Source of the DNA: Aspidiotus rigidus
Lineage: Eukaryota > Arthropoda > Insecta > Hemiptera > Diaspididae
NCBI GenBank assembly: GCA_035079385.1
Contig: JAVHKY010000029.1
Span: 1,426,001-1,490,000 of the forward strand
Length of the DNA: 64,000 nt
Direction of reading: 5' to 3'
The notes below the pieces were generated by a model. That model worked only from the letters and a program-made list of their open reading frames with translations, was not told the DNA's origin and did no database searches. Positions 20,129 through 29,111 of the stretch are shown here, one piece after another (within the stretch, counting starts at the first letter, position 1; the number at the start of each line of letters is the position of its first letter). The position numbers were made by a program, and so were the translations under genes.

Positions 20129-22482
20129 AGGCCGAATAATTTTTCGCTATCAAATGTGATTACATTGTTCAAGAGGCAGGCTTTCTCCCTCTTGGCTTTT
20201 GCAATCTCCATTTGTTCCCAGAGTTTTCTTCTCTTTGTGCGATTTTCGACGTGTATGACTTCAAATATTCCCTCTCCATCGTGGTTTTCCTCGTTACAGT
20301 GTTTCCCAAACAGTGACTTGCCATATTCTTTCTCCCTCGACGTTTTGTGCTCCTTCTTCCTGATCTCAAACTTTCTCCCAGTCTCACCGATGTAGATCCC
20401 CTCACACTGTTCACAACTGAGCTTGTACACTCCGCTCAAGCTTTCCTTGTCCTTTTGTTCCGTCTGGTCATTGCTGATTTTCTTAACCATGGGTTGGTTA
20501 TTCTGGATACCAACATTTACATCATAGCCATTGAACGCCTTTATTACCTTGTTTGTGTACTTTCCTATAAATGGTATCGATCCGGAGTACTTTCTCACTA
20601 TGCCATCATGGGTTCCTTTCTTCGTTTCCATTATCCCAAAGACTCCATCCACCACACTTCTGCGGTAGCCATTGGCTTCTGCGATCTGCTTTACTATCTC
20701 GATCTCTTTCCTCTTCTCTTCGTTGTTCTTGAGGATAGAAATTGCCCGATAGCAGTAGTTCTGGATTGCCGCTAACTTGTGCCTAGGGTGGTGGTAGGAG
20801 TCATTTGGGATGATGGTGTCAGTATGCGTCGGCTTCCTGTAGATTTTGTATTCTATCCTATTGTTCTCTATTGTGAGTGTAAGGTCCAAATAGTTGATGG
20901 TCTCATTGCCTTTTTCCACTGTGAATTTGATGCTCTCATTCATCGCGTTCATTTCTGAAAGGAATAGATCCACCTGCCTATCAGTGCCTGACCACGCAAT
21001 TAGGATATCATCTACATATCTCGCCCAGTGTTTGATCGAGTTTCTGAACTTGCCGCCCTTCAATATCTTGTTTTCCATGTCATTCATAAATATCTCCGCC
21101 AGTATTGGTGACAGCGGTGATCCCATCGCAAGTCCCATTTCCTGACTGTAGAACCTGTTATTGAAGTGGCAGTAGTTCTGGCTCAAGATCTCTTCCACCA
21201 TGTTGGCGTACTTCGGCCCATCGGCATTCCCATGGTATCTGTTGTTTTTGAGCAGGGTGAGAAGTTCCTCCTTTGGTATGGTACCAAACATATTAGTCAC
21301 ATCAAAGGATATCAGCTTGTCGTTACTTCTGATTTCCAACTTGTCCAGTTGCTCAATCAGCTCTCCGTTGTTTCTGATACTTCGTCTGGGTGCAAACTGG
21401 TAGTTTTCTTTCAGGAATGTGGCTACGATCTTTGCTATCTTATAGCATGGTGATTGAATGCTGTTGACCAGGGGTCTCATCGGACGGTTCGCTTTGTGGA
21501 GTTTTACTAGCCCCTTGAGTTTTGGTGCAACCGGGTTCATCTCAAGCGTCCTTCCATTGCCGGGTACATTGTTCCGTTTCAACACTGGTTTCAGATCTTG
21601 GTATTTCCGTGTTGGGTCCCTTGCCAGCTCTTGGTATCCATTAACTGCGATGTACGACTCCACTTTTTGGGTGTAGTCCCCCTTCTCCATTACCACTACC
21701 GTGTTGCCCTTGTCCGCCTTTGTCAAAATCAAGTTGTTCTGTCGGATCTTCTTTTGTAGATTTGTGACCTTCCTCTGCATTACTTGCGTTCTGTCATAGG
21801 TTCGGCACATATCCTCTTTGATGTCCAACAGCACTTTCCCAATTTTGGTCCGGGCTTCTGGTCTCACTTCGTGTTCCATGGTTTGGATTAATTGTTCGCA
21901 GCTAATGGCCATGCTTTCAAGCCTACACTGGTTCAGCCTCTCTGGCTGCACGTACTTGATACCTTTGTCCAGCAGTCTTCTTTCTTCTTCTGTGAAGGTG
22001 ACGCTTGATAGGTTCTCGGTTCTGGGAGCAAATTTGTGCTCAACTCTCGCTGTCTCTTCCTTTCTTTCTTCTTTCTTCCGGGTCAGCTGTTTTGTTTGGG
22101 CTTCCACTCGTTTTTCCACATAGTCTTCTCCTTTCTTCCCCTTTCCTCCTTTTTCGAACATCATTTCTTTGAATTCTAACGGATGTAGTAACCTTGACAG
22201 ATGGAAATATTGGTCATACAGTAAACCATTCAGCCTGTTGATTTTCTTGTAGAGTTCACCAATTTCGTTCTTCACTCGCAATCTTTCGGCTTGCATCTTG
22301 GTGCGTTTCACTGCTGCGCTGTTTCCTGGTAGCCTGATAGTCGCATACTTGGGAGTAATGCCTCGTCTCAAGCATTCGTTATTGAACCAAATCTTCACAT
22401 GTGTCACTCTTAGTTTGACCTTGGTCTTCAGAAACTTAAAAACCTCGTTTACCATGTCTGGTGTGCTATTATCGGAACTCAT
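20062..22482 (-). CDS. Penelope-like reverse transcriptase with GIY-YIG endonuclease, 806 aa
   Basis: One unbroken frame encodes a PLE polyprotein. Residues 1-230: N-terminal region with basic and coiled stretches. RT: ILTKADKGNTVVVM at about 252-265, LKGLVKLHK at about 322, SFDVTNMFGTIP with the first catalytic Asp at about 392-403, MGSPLSPILAEIFM at about 453-466, YVDD at 489-492, INYLDLTL at about 529. GIY-YIG nuclease: GVYKLSCEQCEGIYIGETGR at 684-703, with the CxxC insert typical of PLEs. The product copies its RNA at a nicked chromosomal target. The ATG lies 38 nt inside the 5' pLTR and the length is normal for the family. All catalytic motifs are intact, so the protein could still be active (inference). 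Confidence 0.95.
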   Translation of the reverse strand: MSSDNSTPDMVNEVFKFLKTKVKLRVTHVKIWFNNECLRRGITPKYATIRLPGNSAAVKRTKMQAERLRVKNEIGELYKKINRLNGLLYDQYFHLSRLLHPLEFKEMMFEKGGKGKKGEDYVEKRVEAQTKQLTRKKEERKEETARVEHKFAPRTENLSSVTFTEEERRLLDKGIKYVQPERLNQCRLESMAISCEQLIQTMEHEVRPEARTKIGKVLLDIKEDMCRTYDRTQVMQRKVTNLQKKIRQNNLILTKADKGNTVVVMEKGDYTQKVESYIAVNGYQELARDPTRKYQDLKPVLKRNNVPGNGRTLEMNPVAPKLKGLVKLHKANRPMRPLVNSIQSPCYKIAKIVATFLKENYQFAPRRSIRNNGELIEQLDKLEIRSNDKLISFDVTNMFGTIPKEELLTLLKNNRYHGNADGPKYANMVEEILSQNYCHFNNRFYSQEMGLAMGSPLSPILAEIFMNDMENKILKGGKFRNSIKHWARYVDDILIAWSGTDRQVDLFLSEMNAMNESIKFTVEKGNETINYLDLTLTIENNRIEYKIYRKPTHTDTIIPNDSYHHPRHKLAAIQNYCYRAISILKNNEEKRKEIEIVKQIAEANGYRRSVVDGVFGIMETKKGTHDGIVRKYSGSIPFIGKYTNKVIKAFNGYDVNVGIQNNQPMVKKISNDQTEQKDKESLSGVYKLSCEQCEGIYIGETGRKFEIRKKEHKTSREKEYGKSLFGKHCNEENHDGEGIFEVIHVENRTKRRKLWEQMEIAKAKREKACLLNNVITFDSEKLFGLVIGREKKNRPNQSDGRNPGSQ

Positions 22483-22519
22483 AATGAGTGAGTGAGGTGT
22501 AAGTAGAGCACTTATATTG

Positions 22520-22611
22520 AAAAAGGGTTTTCCAATCGTACAAATCTACTTTATTAGTTGCTTTTACAAGAGTACTTTCGGGTGTTATCCCGTCATCAGT
22601 TGTGTCGCAAC
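22520..22611 (-). repeat. 5' pLTR of PLE family B
   Basis: 92-bp direct repeat partner of 19807-19898. Its outer end coincides with the edge of the target duplication at 22612. Confidence 0.9.
22557..22611 (-). ncRNA. hammerhead ribozyme motif in the 5' pLTR
   Basis: The minus-strand RNA starts exactly at the element's 5' edge. Reading on: GUUGC, a 3-base loop GAC, ACAA, core CUGAUGA, a bulged C, stem II GGG-AUAACA-CCC, core GAAA, GUAC, UC, then UUGU, AAAA, GCAAC. Stem I therefore pairs GUUGC with GCAAC and ACAA with UUGU around an internal loop. Stem III is the self-complementary hexamer AGUACU. Predicted cleavage is after the C at about 22570. Type I hammerheads with very short stem III are known from PLE pLTRs; the single unpaired base after CUGAUGA is slightly unusual. 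Confidence 0.75.
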
Positions 22612-22689
22612 AGTGATCGTGTTTAGTTCATTCTAAAGTACCTTCTATACTTCTCAAGCTCGAGACCAAAACTCGCAGCCCACTTTGTG

Positions 22690-22765
22690 AGTCGCTCGGA
22701 GTTGCCTTCATTAACCTTGTTAATCGAGGCAAACAGGGAACCTGTTCTATGGGCGTCTGTTGTGT
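22690..22765 (+). repeat. fragment of the AACAGGGAACCTGTT repeat family
   Basis: TTGCCTTCATTAACCTTGTT, then GAGGCAAACAGGGAACCTGTT, resembles 41215-41270. It is a partial copy of the repeat that forms the element ends at 23327 and 41602. Confidence 0.6.
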
Positions 22766-22789
22766 ATTCTCACTGCTAAATAGCTTGCG

Positions 22790-23270
22790 TTCGTTATACT
22801 AGGAATTTCAAACTTCAGACTTCATTATACTGGGCCTAATATACTATACTTTTAGGCCTGTGCTAAGCCTAATATATCATACTAGGCTTATAATAACTAG
22901 CCTAAGAAATTTTAAACTTTAGCCTACATCATACTGGGTCTGATATACTATGCTAGCCCTATAATAAGTAGCCTACAAAATTTCGAACTTTAGTCTTCAT
23001 TATAATAGGTCTAATATACTATACTAAGCCTATAAGAAGTAGCCTGGAAAATGTCAAACCTTAGCCTTCATTATACTAAGCCTAATATACCATACTAGGT
23101 CTACAATATGTAGCCTAAAAGATTTCAAACTCCAGCCTCCATTATACTGAGTCTAATATACTATACTAGGCCTATAATAACTAGCCTAAAAAATTCGAAT
23201 TTTAGCCTTCGTTATGCTAGGCTTGATATGCAGTATAACTAGGCTTATACTAACTAGACCTAACATATAG
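22790..23270. repeat. 71-bp tandem repeat, about 6.5 copies
   Basis: Units start with GCCTAAAAAATTTCAAACTT-like sequence at about 22901, 22972, 23043, 23114 and 23185, a constant 71-base step. Each contains CATTATACTAGGCCTAATAT. Copies differ at many positions, so the array is not recent. No coding potential. Confidence 0.9.
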
Positions 23271-23326
23271 TATCGATACTAAACTAGCTTGAAACACCTA
23301 TCATACATAGGTCGGAGGAAGAAATT

Positions 23327-24080
23327 TTAACAGGGAACCTGTTTTAAGGGGGGCTTTTTAAGGAATTTTCCGTGCGCCGTACGCTGTACTCCGTGCGCCG
23401 TCCAGCAAAAAACAGAAAAATTTCGACTCTCGAGTCATGTATGACAGGAGAGGGACTTGAAAAAATTTCGACTCTCAAGCTATATATGATGGGAGGGAGA
23501 CTTGGAAAAATTTCGACTCTCGAGCTATATATGATATGAAAGGGGCTTGGAAAATTTCAACTTTCGAGCTATATATATGATAGGAGAGGGACTTAGAAAA
23601 ATTTCGACTCTCAAGCTATATATGATAGGAGGGGGACTTGGGAAAATTTCGACTCTTGAGCTATATGATTATGATAGGAGGGAGACTTGGAAAAATTTCG
23701 ACTCTCGAGCTATATATGATATGAAAGGGGCTTGGAAACATTTCAACTTTCGAGCTACCATGTATAGTTCGAGATAGACAAATTTAGACTCTCAAACTAT
23801 ATTATACTAGGCTTATAGTAGGTCTAGGCCTTCTTTATATGTACTAGCTTTATCTAGGTCCAGGCTTCCTTGAATTTTCATTCCCAAATCCCATTTGACT
23901 CATAAAACAGGTTCCCCGCGTTCCTTGTTTAACTTCGTTAAGGAAGCCGTCTTTTTTCTAAGTCCCCCTCCTATCATAATGTAGCCCAGAGATAAAAATT
24001 TTTCCAAGTCCCACGTTTTGCCTCCCGGCGCCTGGAATTTTTCTTCACAATACCCTCCGATAAAACAGGTTCCCTGTTAA
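23327..24080. mobile_element. TTAA-bounded element with perfect 20-bp terminal inverted repeats
   Basis: The left end TTAACAGGGAACCTGTTTTA is the exact reverse complement of the right end at 24061-24080. The outer TTAA on both sides could be a piggyBac-type target duplication, leaving 16-bp inverted ends CAGGGAACCTGTTTTA. Inside lie a 45-bp tandem array and a second copy of the inner end motif near 23905. It encodes nothing and must depend on another element. Related copies: 41602-42778 and 50627-52060. Confidence 0.75.
23415..23765. repeat. 45-bp tandem repeat, about 8 copies
   Basis: TTTCGACTCTCGAGCTATAT or close variants start at about 23421, 23466, 23511, 23555, 23602, 23647, 23696 and 23741. 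The step is 44-49 bases. The same monomer is scattered at 41.6, 42.3-42.5, 51.0-51.4, 51.9, 60.7 and 62.4-62.6 kb. Confidence 0.9.
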
Positions 24081-24129
24081 TTATTTTCCCAAAACTTGAT
24101 TGTTCTGGTTTGTCAAAAGTGGTCTACAT

Positions 24130-24480
24130 GAAGTGGTCCGATAATATCGCTTGAATATACTTAGGCTACAACAGACTATTTTATAATCGTCTACATTGCC
24201 ATTGCCCAGAAATCTACCAATCTTTTTCGTCAAAAGAATTCTAATTATGGTGGTTTGTTGACAATGATTAAGTATATTGACTATGAGAAAATATTTTATA
24301 TCGTCAAGGTTCCCTAGAAATCGACTCTTTTTTTGGTCAAAATTGCTCGAAATATAGTCAATTGCAGAGGAATTAGGCCAATGACTGAGGAAAACCATTT
24401 TATGGTACCTACACCACTTATAGATCGACTAATTTTTTCATTCAAAATTTTGTCCAAGTTGCTTTAAGTATGGTCTAAAT
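24130..24480. repeat. degenerate ~108-bp tandem repeat
   Basis: AGAAATCTACCAATCTTTTT, AGAAATCGACTCTTTTTTTG and TAGATCGACTAATTTTTTCA recur at about 24203, 24314 and 24421 with similar context. The repeat is weak and old. Confidence 0.35.
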
Positions 24481-24489
24481 ATGGTAGGG

Positions 24490-26345
24490 AAGAGCGGGAG
24501 TAAATCGACCAAAAAAGTTGGTCTATTATTAGTCACTCATCAGAGCGCCCGCTCAGTCTATTTTTTTGGTCGATCAGGTTTATCGGGTGAACAGCAAAAA
24601 ATCAGTCTCGCTCCCGGTTCATCTCAAAGTGGGCGACTTTTTGGGGGAAAATGAGGAAAAGTCATCATGGAAAATTTATGAAGACCAGGGAAATCCTGTC
24701 GAACAATCGGTTGCAGCGGTAGCAACTGAGAAAAACTGATGACAGGCACAAGATGAACTTGATCAGAAAAAGTTAACGAAGAGTCAGGGAAATTTATCAT
24801 CTATAGAAAGTAGTCATCTTGTACGATCCTATAATCGATTATCAGAGTCGGAAACAGACTTCGCGGGCAACGAAAGAAAAGAGTTGCGAGTTTTTACATT
24901 GGAGTTTCGGTCATTCATCTGAAGGTTTATTTTTTCCATTGCAGCGTGATTTTCCTGGCCCAACGAAAAGAAAATTGTCTTGCTCTATTATGTTGTAATT
25001 CTTGTTCACGTTCGTTCTTTCGCTCAAAGCAGTGAGTGATTCTAGCATACGTAAAATCATTGACATAATTATTATAAGAAGTTGTACCTACACGCATATT
25101 TAAATGCGCGTGCTAATGACACCTTAATAGTTTGTATTTCATATTAATATTAAAATTGGAGAAAATATTACGTATTATTTGTCCTCAGGCATTGATGATA
25201 CACGTACAAATGGTAGTGTATTGTATGCGCTTCTTTTCTGGTACATCGGGGGAGATGAAAAATAAATTACTTTCCCGTAAGATCGCGATGAGAGTTTGTT
25301 CATCATGATATAACAACTGTAGTACCATCAGATTTACAGAATGTGCAGTAATCACAATCCGTTTAAATCCGTACTTGAGGTTTTATATTTCAATTATTCG
25401 GGTGTAACAATCATTTTACGATTATTTTTTGAATTTAAATACGCGTCGAAATTGAGAAAAATACACTATCCGAATAGGAAAGACGCGTCAAATCGAGAAA
25501 TCTGTAATTACAGTTAGATCGAGTGCATGCGTAGACTGTGCGTATTATCTTCTGTACCCACGTAGCCTCTAGTCTAGGACGTACGTAATTCGTTCTTATA
25601 TTACAGAAAGAAAAGGCTATAGTGTACCAGATGATCTTTTCTGCAGACCGGTATCTACTACTGTTGGCATAAGAAAGTGAAAAAATCACGACACAAACGT
25701 GAATTTTAAAACTGAATCACGATTTGTCCTGTTCAACATACGCATTAACATTTTACGACCGATTCGCTATTCGCCCGCTTATGTGTCGCACTTGATCGTG
25801 ATAATTTCGCTAAATTTACAATCCGCTCTCAAGTATGTTGGTATTACAGCAGGCGAGCTGTAGCGGTAGATGATACAATGGACCGACGAAAACCATTGTA
25901 ATGACCCTACATAACAAATAAACTATCTACAAAATGTTTACTAGGTACTCGCGGCTATTTGTGATCTACTCGTACTTTCGTTTAGGCTGCATTTCGTTGA
26001 AACAATATTTTTGGTTACAATCATGTCAGCTATTCTCACTGTAAAATGATTCCGTGTACATTCAATAGTTTATGGTATGCGAGTACCCACAGCTTCATAT
26101 TTGCTCGTGCATACTTTTGATGCGTGAAAAGAATCACATTCACTGGAGAACATTCCTGAACGTACAACAAATCCAGTGATGTGAGAAGCATCTATTAGAC
26201 TTCTTCAAAATGAGGACTTGAAGCCCAGGGGACACAAATAAGTGCAGTTGAAAATGGAAACTATCCATTAAAGATTTTATTGCTGAAACCCATCTTCCTC
26301 AACACTGTCGGAACGTTGCCAAATTGGTTGTGTTCGCGTTTTTTT
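24490..26345. other. unique intergenic or intronic DNA
   Basis: No repeat, RNA gene or exon set that I can support. The sequence is CpG-containing and non-repetitive. Confidence 0.4.
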
Positions 26346-26349
26346 GGTT

Positions 26350-26465
26350 TTCCTCGAAAATTATGGAGTTTACAGGACTAGTACCTCAGTAAAAAGATGA
26401 TCTATACAAAATTTACAAGGAATAAGTATTCTTAGTGAATTTTCGATTAACGCGATACGCGGGTG
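26350..26465 (+). repeat. dispersed repeat, copy 2
   Basis: Second copy of the repeat at 9405-9515: AAATTATGGAGTTTACAGGA through TTTTCGATTAACGCGATACG. Flanking sequences differ, so the repeat edges lie close to these coordinates. Confidence 0.6.
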
Positions 26466-26805
26466 GCGTTGAAGCGCCGTTAAAATGCCATGACGATTGT
26501 GCGGAAGCAATTTTTGCAAACTATTGCAATACGCAGAAAAAAGCGGTTTATTCTCCAATTAGATCAACCCGCCATCTGTTCCGTCTAGGAAGAGAGGGGG
26601 GGGGGGGGTGATTCCTCAAAAAACGTCCGCGTATCAATCTAAGTTAGGTTTGGTTACGTTGCTTAGATGAATTTGTATAGGAATTTGTTTAGGCTACATG
26701 AGAGAGAACTTGGTTTATCGAAACCTATTTCACCACTTCGTTCAGCATGTGTTTTGAACCATCTATTTTATTTGGGGGAGGGGGATGAGAAAAATTCTTC
26801 GGGTT

Positions 26806-27690
26806 TGAAACATCCGACTTAGGAAACTTTCAAAAAAAAAAGTACTGACCGCCAGTCATGTGTTGAGTAGATATCTGTGATTGTAGATATTTAAATTTTA
26901 AAGGTATCTTGAGTCTCGAGGGGTCGTTTTGCTAGCTTTCTACATTTTTCAAAAATTTAAACCTGGTGATAATATTGAGGACGACAAATACCACAATGAG
27001 TAAATGAACGAAAACCGACAAATACTACAAAGAGTAAATGTACGAAGGGAAATTGCAAAAAGCCGCAGAAATAAAACAAACAGAGTACCGCAAGCACTTT
27101 CGGCTAAGAAGCCATCAACGGGCGGAGAATAAAAAGCGCTTGTCGTCCTCAATATGTCGGGCCGTAACTTGCAGGAACGAATCGATTCTGTTGATAATAC
27201 TTCATTTTTACCAGTAAGATTTACTGTGTAGGTTGAAGACAAAAGAAAGTGTGGATACACACAATATAAATTACGAAATTTGGACATTGACCTTATGGTC
27301 TGGTTAACGGAAAATGTCTCGACTCTATTACCTCCCTCCCTCAGGACTTGTACTTGATAGTAGAAAAAGTTGGATTAGACTTTCTTTTTGGGGAAAAGTT
27401 TCCTTGCAGTTGGAGCTTGTCTTCCGTCTTTTCGGATTCCGGCCAGTCGTTCACAACCCCAATACAATTAAAAGTTCATTTGTCAAATTGGAAGATCCCA
27501 TTCCTATGGCCGAGAGGCGAGGCGTACATAGCGTAGCCTGCAATGACTGCCCTGAAGTCTGTATAGAGATGACTGGCCGACAGCTCCAAATTAGAGTGCA
27601 TGAAAAGGCGTAGGAGAAACGTAACTTGGGAGTGTAGGCCTTCACGGGTTTGAAACATCCGACTTATGGAACTTCCAAAAAAAAAGTGAC
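26806..27690. repeat. ~38-bp direct repeats flanking the PLE remnant
   Basis: CGGGTTTGAAACATCCGACT followed by a run of A occurs at about 26806-26843 and again at about 27649-27686, on both sides of the PLE remnant. It could be an unusually long target duplication or a repeat already present. Confidence 0.5.
26950..27620 (+). mobile_element. PLE family A remnant with inverted pLTR
   Basis: From 27284 the plus strand encodes IDLMV..., RLSFWGKVSLQLELVFRLFG, DPIPMAERRGVHSVACNDCP and EMTGRQLQIRVHEK. This is the RT-to-GIY-YIG linker and the start of the nuclease. It breaks off before the rest of the nuclease. The sequence at 26955-27150 is a pLTR in the opposite orientation, including a CGGCTAAGAAGCC hammerhead-like stem. 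Between them is 5' leader sequence similar to 29125-29160. The result is a short, rearranged, dead copy. Confidence 0.7.
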
Positions 27691-28944
27691 ATAGCACAGA
27701 AGCTAACGTGTATCCTATAGAGATACATGGTGTATATAATCTGTCTCATGAGAGTTGGCAGGTTTCCGTTGCTAATATACCCAGGTTAGGCGCAATATGA
27801 TGAAGGCAGAGAGGAAATCGTCTCAAAGTAGCAAAGGCCGACATTTTTTTAATTCCCTAAAGTAGGTCAAGATCACTGATGATGGCATAAAGCGTGACAA
27901 AAAACCGTGAATTCATGTGGAGCCTTTGCGCAGAGAGACCAAGAAAGTTGAACAATTTGCCTCCAATCTTCAATTTGAATTTTATGCTGAGATAGCTCGA
28001 ACTTAGGAGGCTTAGGAAAGTATCGTAATCTACAATTAAACCATACCGCATTGTCAACATATCGATGCCAATAGATGTAGTGTTTCTGCCTGAAAAACTT
28101 AGGCCAACATGAGGATTACAGGAGAAACAAGACCAGCGCGCGGTGATGTCTTACCAATAATCAGAAATATTTAATTTTTTTGTGACCGATGAAGGTCAGC
28201 GTGTAATCGAAATGTTTGCGCGTTCGAATGAATAATTGTGCGGGTAGAACTCAAAATTCTTATTGCGGAGTCAGACTGTCCCCTCTCCTTATTTACATCT
28301 CAGTAGTCAATATTTTTAGAAATCCCTTTCTTGATATATGTAGCTTAATAGTCAAAGAATTTTCCTTATTCCTTAAAGTCCAGGATGACGGATGGCAGAC
28401 TTTTTTTCCGAATGACCCCGCAATATAAATTGAGGAAGCAGGGGGGGGGGAGTACTTTGACACGGCATAAAAGTTATGTGAAATGGGGATCGATTGCAGA
28501 ATGTTGAAAATCCCGTAGACAGCGCGCATGATAAATGATGACGTACTCAAAAAAGGCAAATGTGGATAAAATGATTCTTGAAATAATTAACCCCAGAAAA
28601 ATTGAATACTTCAGATGCGTAAACGGAGGAAGAAAATACAAACTGCTACGGAAAAATCGAAGGAAAAAAAAGAGTCATACGGATGAGGAGTATGCGAGAA
28701 TAGATTTGTCTGGCAATAGTGAAACAGCTAGTTCGGTTCGGGTTGCTGAAAATCCTGAAATTGAGCCCATGGATCGCGAAGATGCCTACAGCATTTAGAA
28801 GAAGAAGTCTCGAAGGGTTTTCTGTTGAATAGAAATTGAATATTCTGATTATCATACGCGAGGCTTTTGTTGTCTCACGACCGCGAGATGCTTCTTCCAC
28901 CCTTTATCATTTTCTTAGAATCTATGAGGGATACCCTGACTAGA
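27691..28944. other. no gene recognised
   Basis: A plus-strand frame at 28535-28798 gives a basic 87-residue peptide without a known domain. A 10-base G run lies at about 28441-28450. Nothing else stands out. Confidence 0.35.
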
Positions 28945-28956
28945 AGAAGTCCCTGT

Positions 28957-29111
28957 ATGAACCCTCGTTTGATTAACCTTAATGATCCCAGGTTTCTTCT
29001 CCGTTCTTGTCAGTTACTTTCATTTCAGTTAACCGAAAGCGCTCGGCTTTATTTTATTTTCTGCGGTCTCTGTAATTTTTACTCCTCTTCGGAGTATTTC
29101 ATTTCTCGTCG
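28957..29111 (+). repeat. 5' pLTR of PLE family A
   Basis: Starts ATGAACCCTCGTTTG and ends TTTCTCGTCG. It matches 31597-31759 with substitutions and a gap in the hammerhead-like core. Confidence 0.85.

Larger units (their letters stand above)
19807..22611 (-). mobile_element. intact Penelope-like element, family B
   Basis: A 2805-bp element. The 10-bp direct repeat AGTGATCGTG at 19797-19806 and 22612-22621 is its target-site duplication. Both ends carry a 92-bp pLTR (19807-19898 and 22520-22611) in the same orientation with four differences. Between them lie a short 5' leader, one uninterrupted 806-codon frame, and a 3' region with a CCAAT-box array. All parts expected of a complete Penelope element are present. 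Confidence 0.93.

Noticed and set aside
20051..22495. Many plus-strand open frames (up to 142 codons)
   Set aside because: They are antisense to the intact 806-residue PLE frame and have no domain of their own.
23415..23765. CRISPR-like array of regular repeats
   Set aside because: The 45-bp units follow each other without unique spacers, diverge from each other, and lie in a eukaryotic genome with introns.
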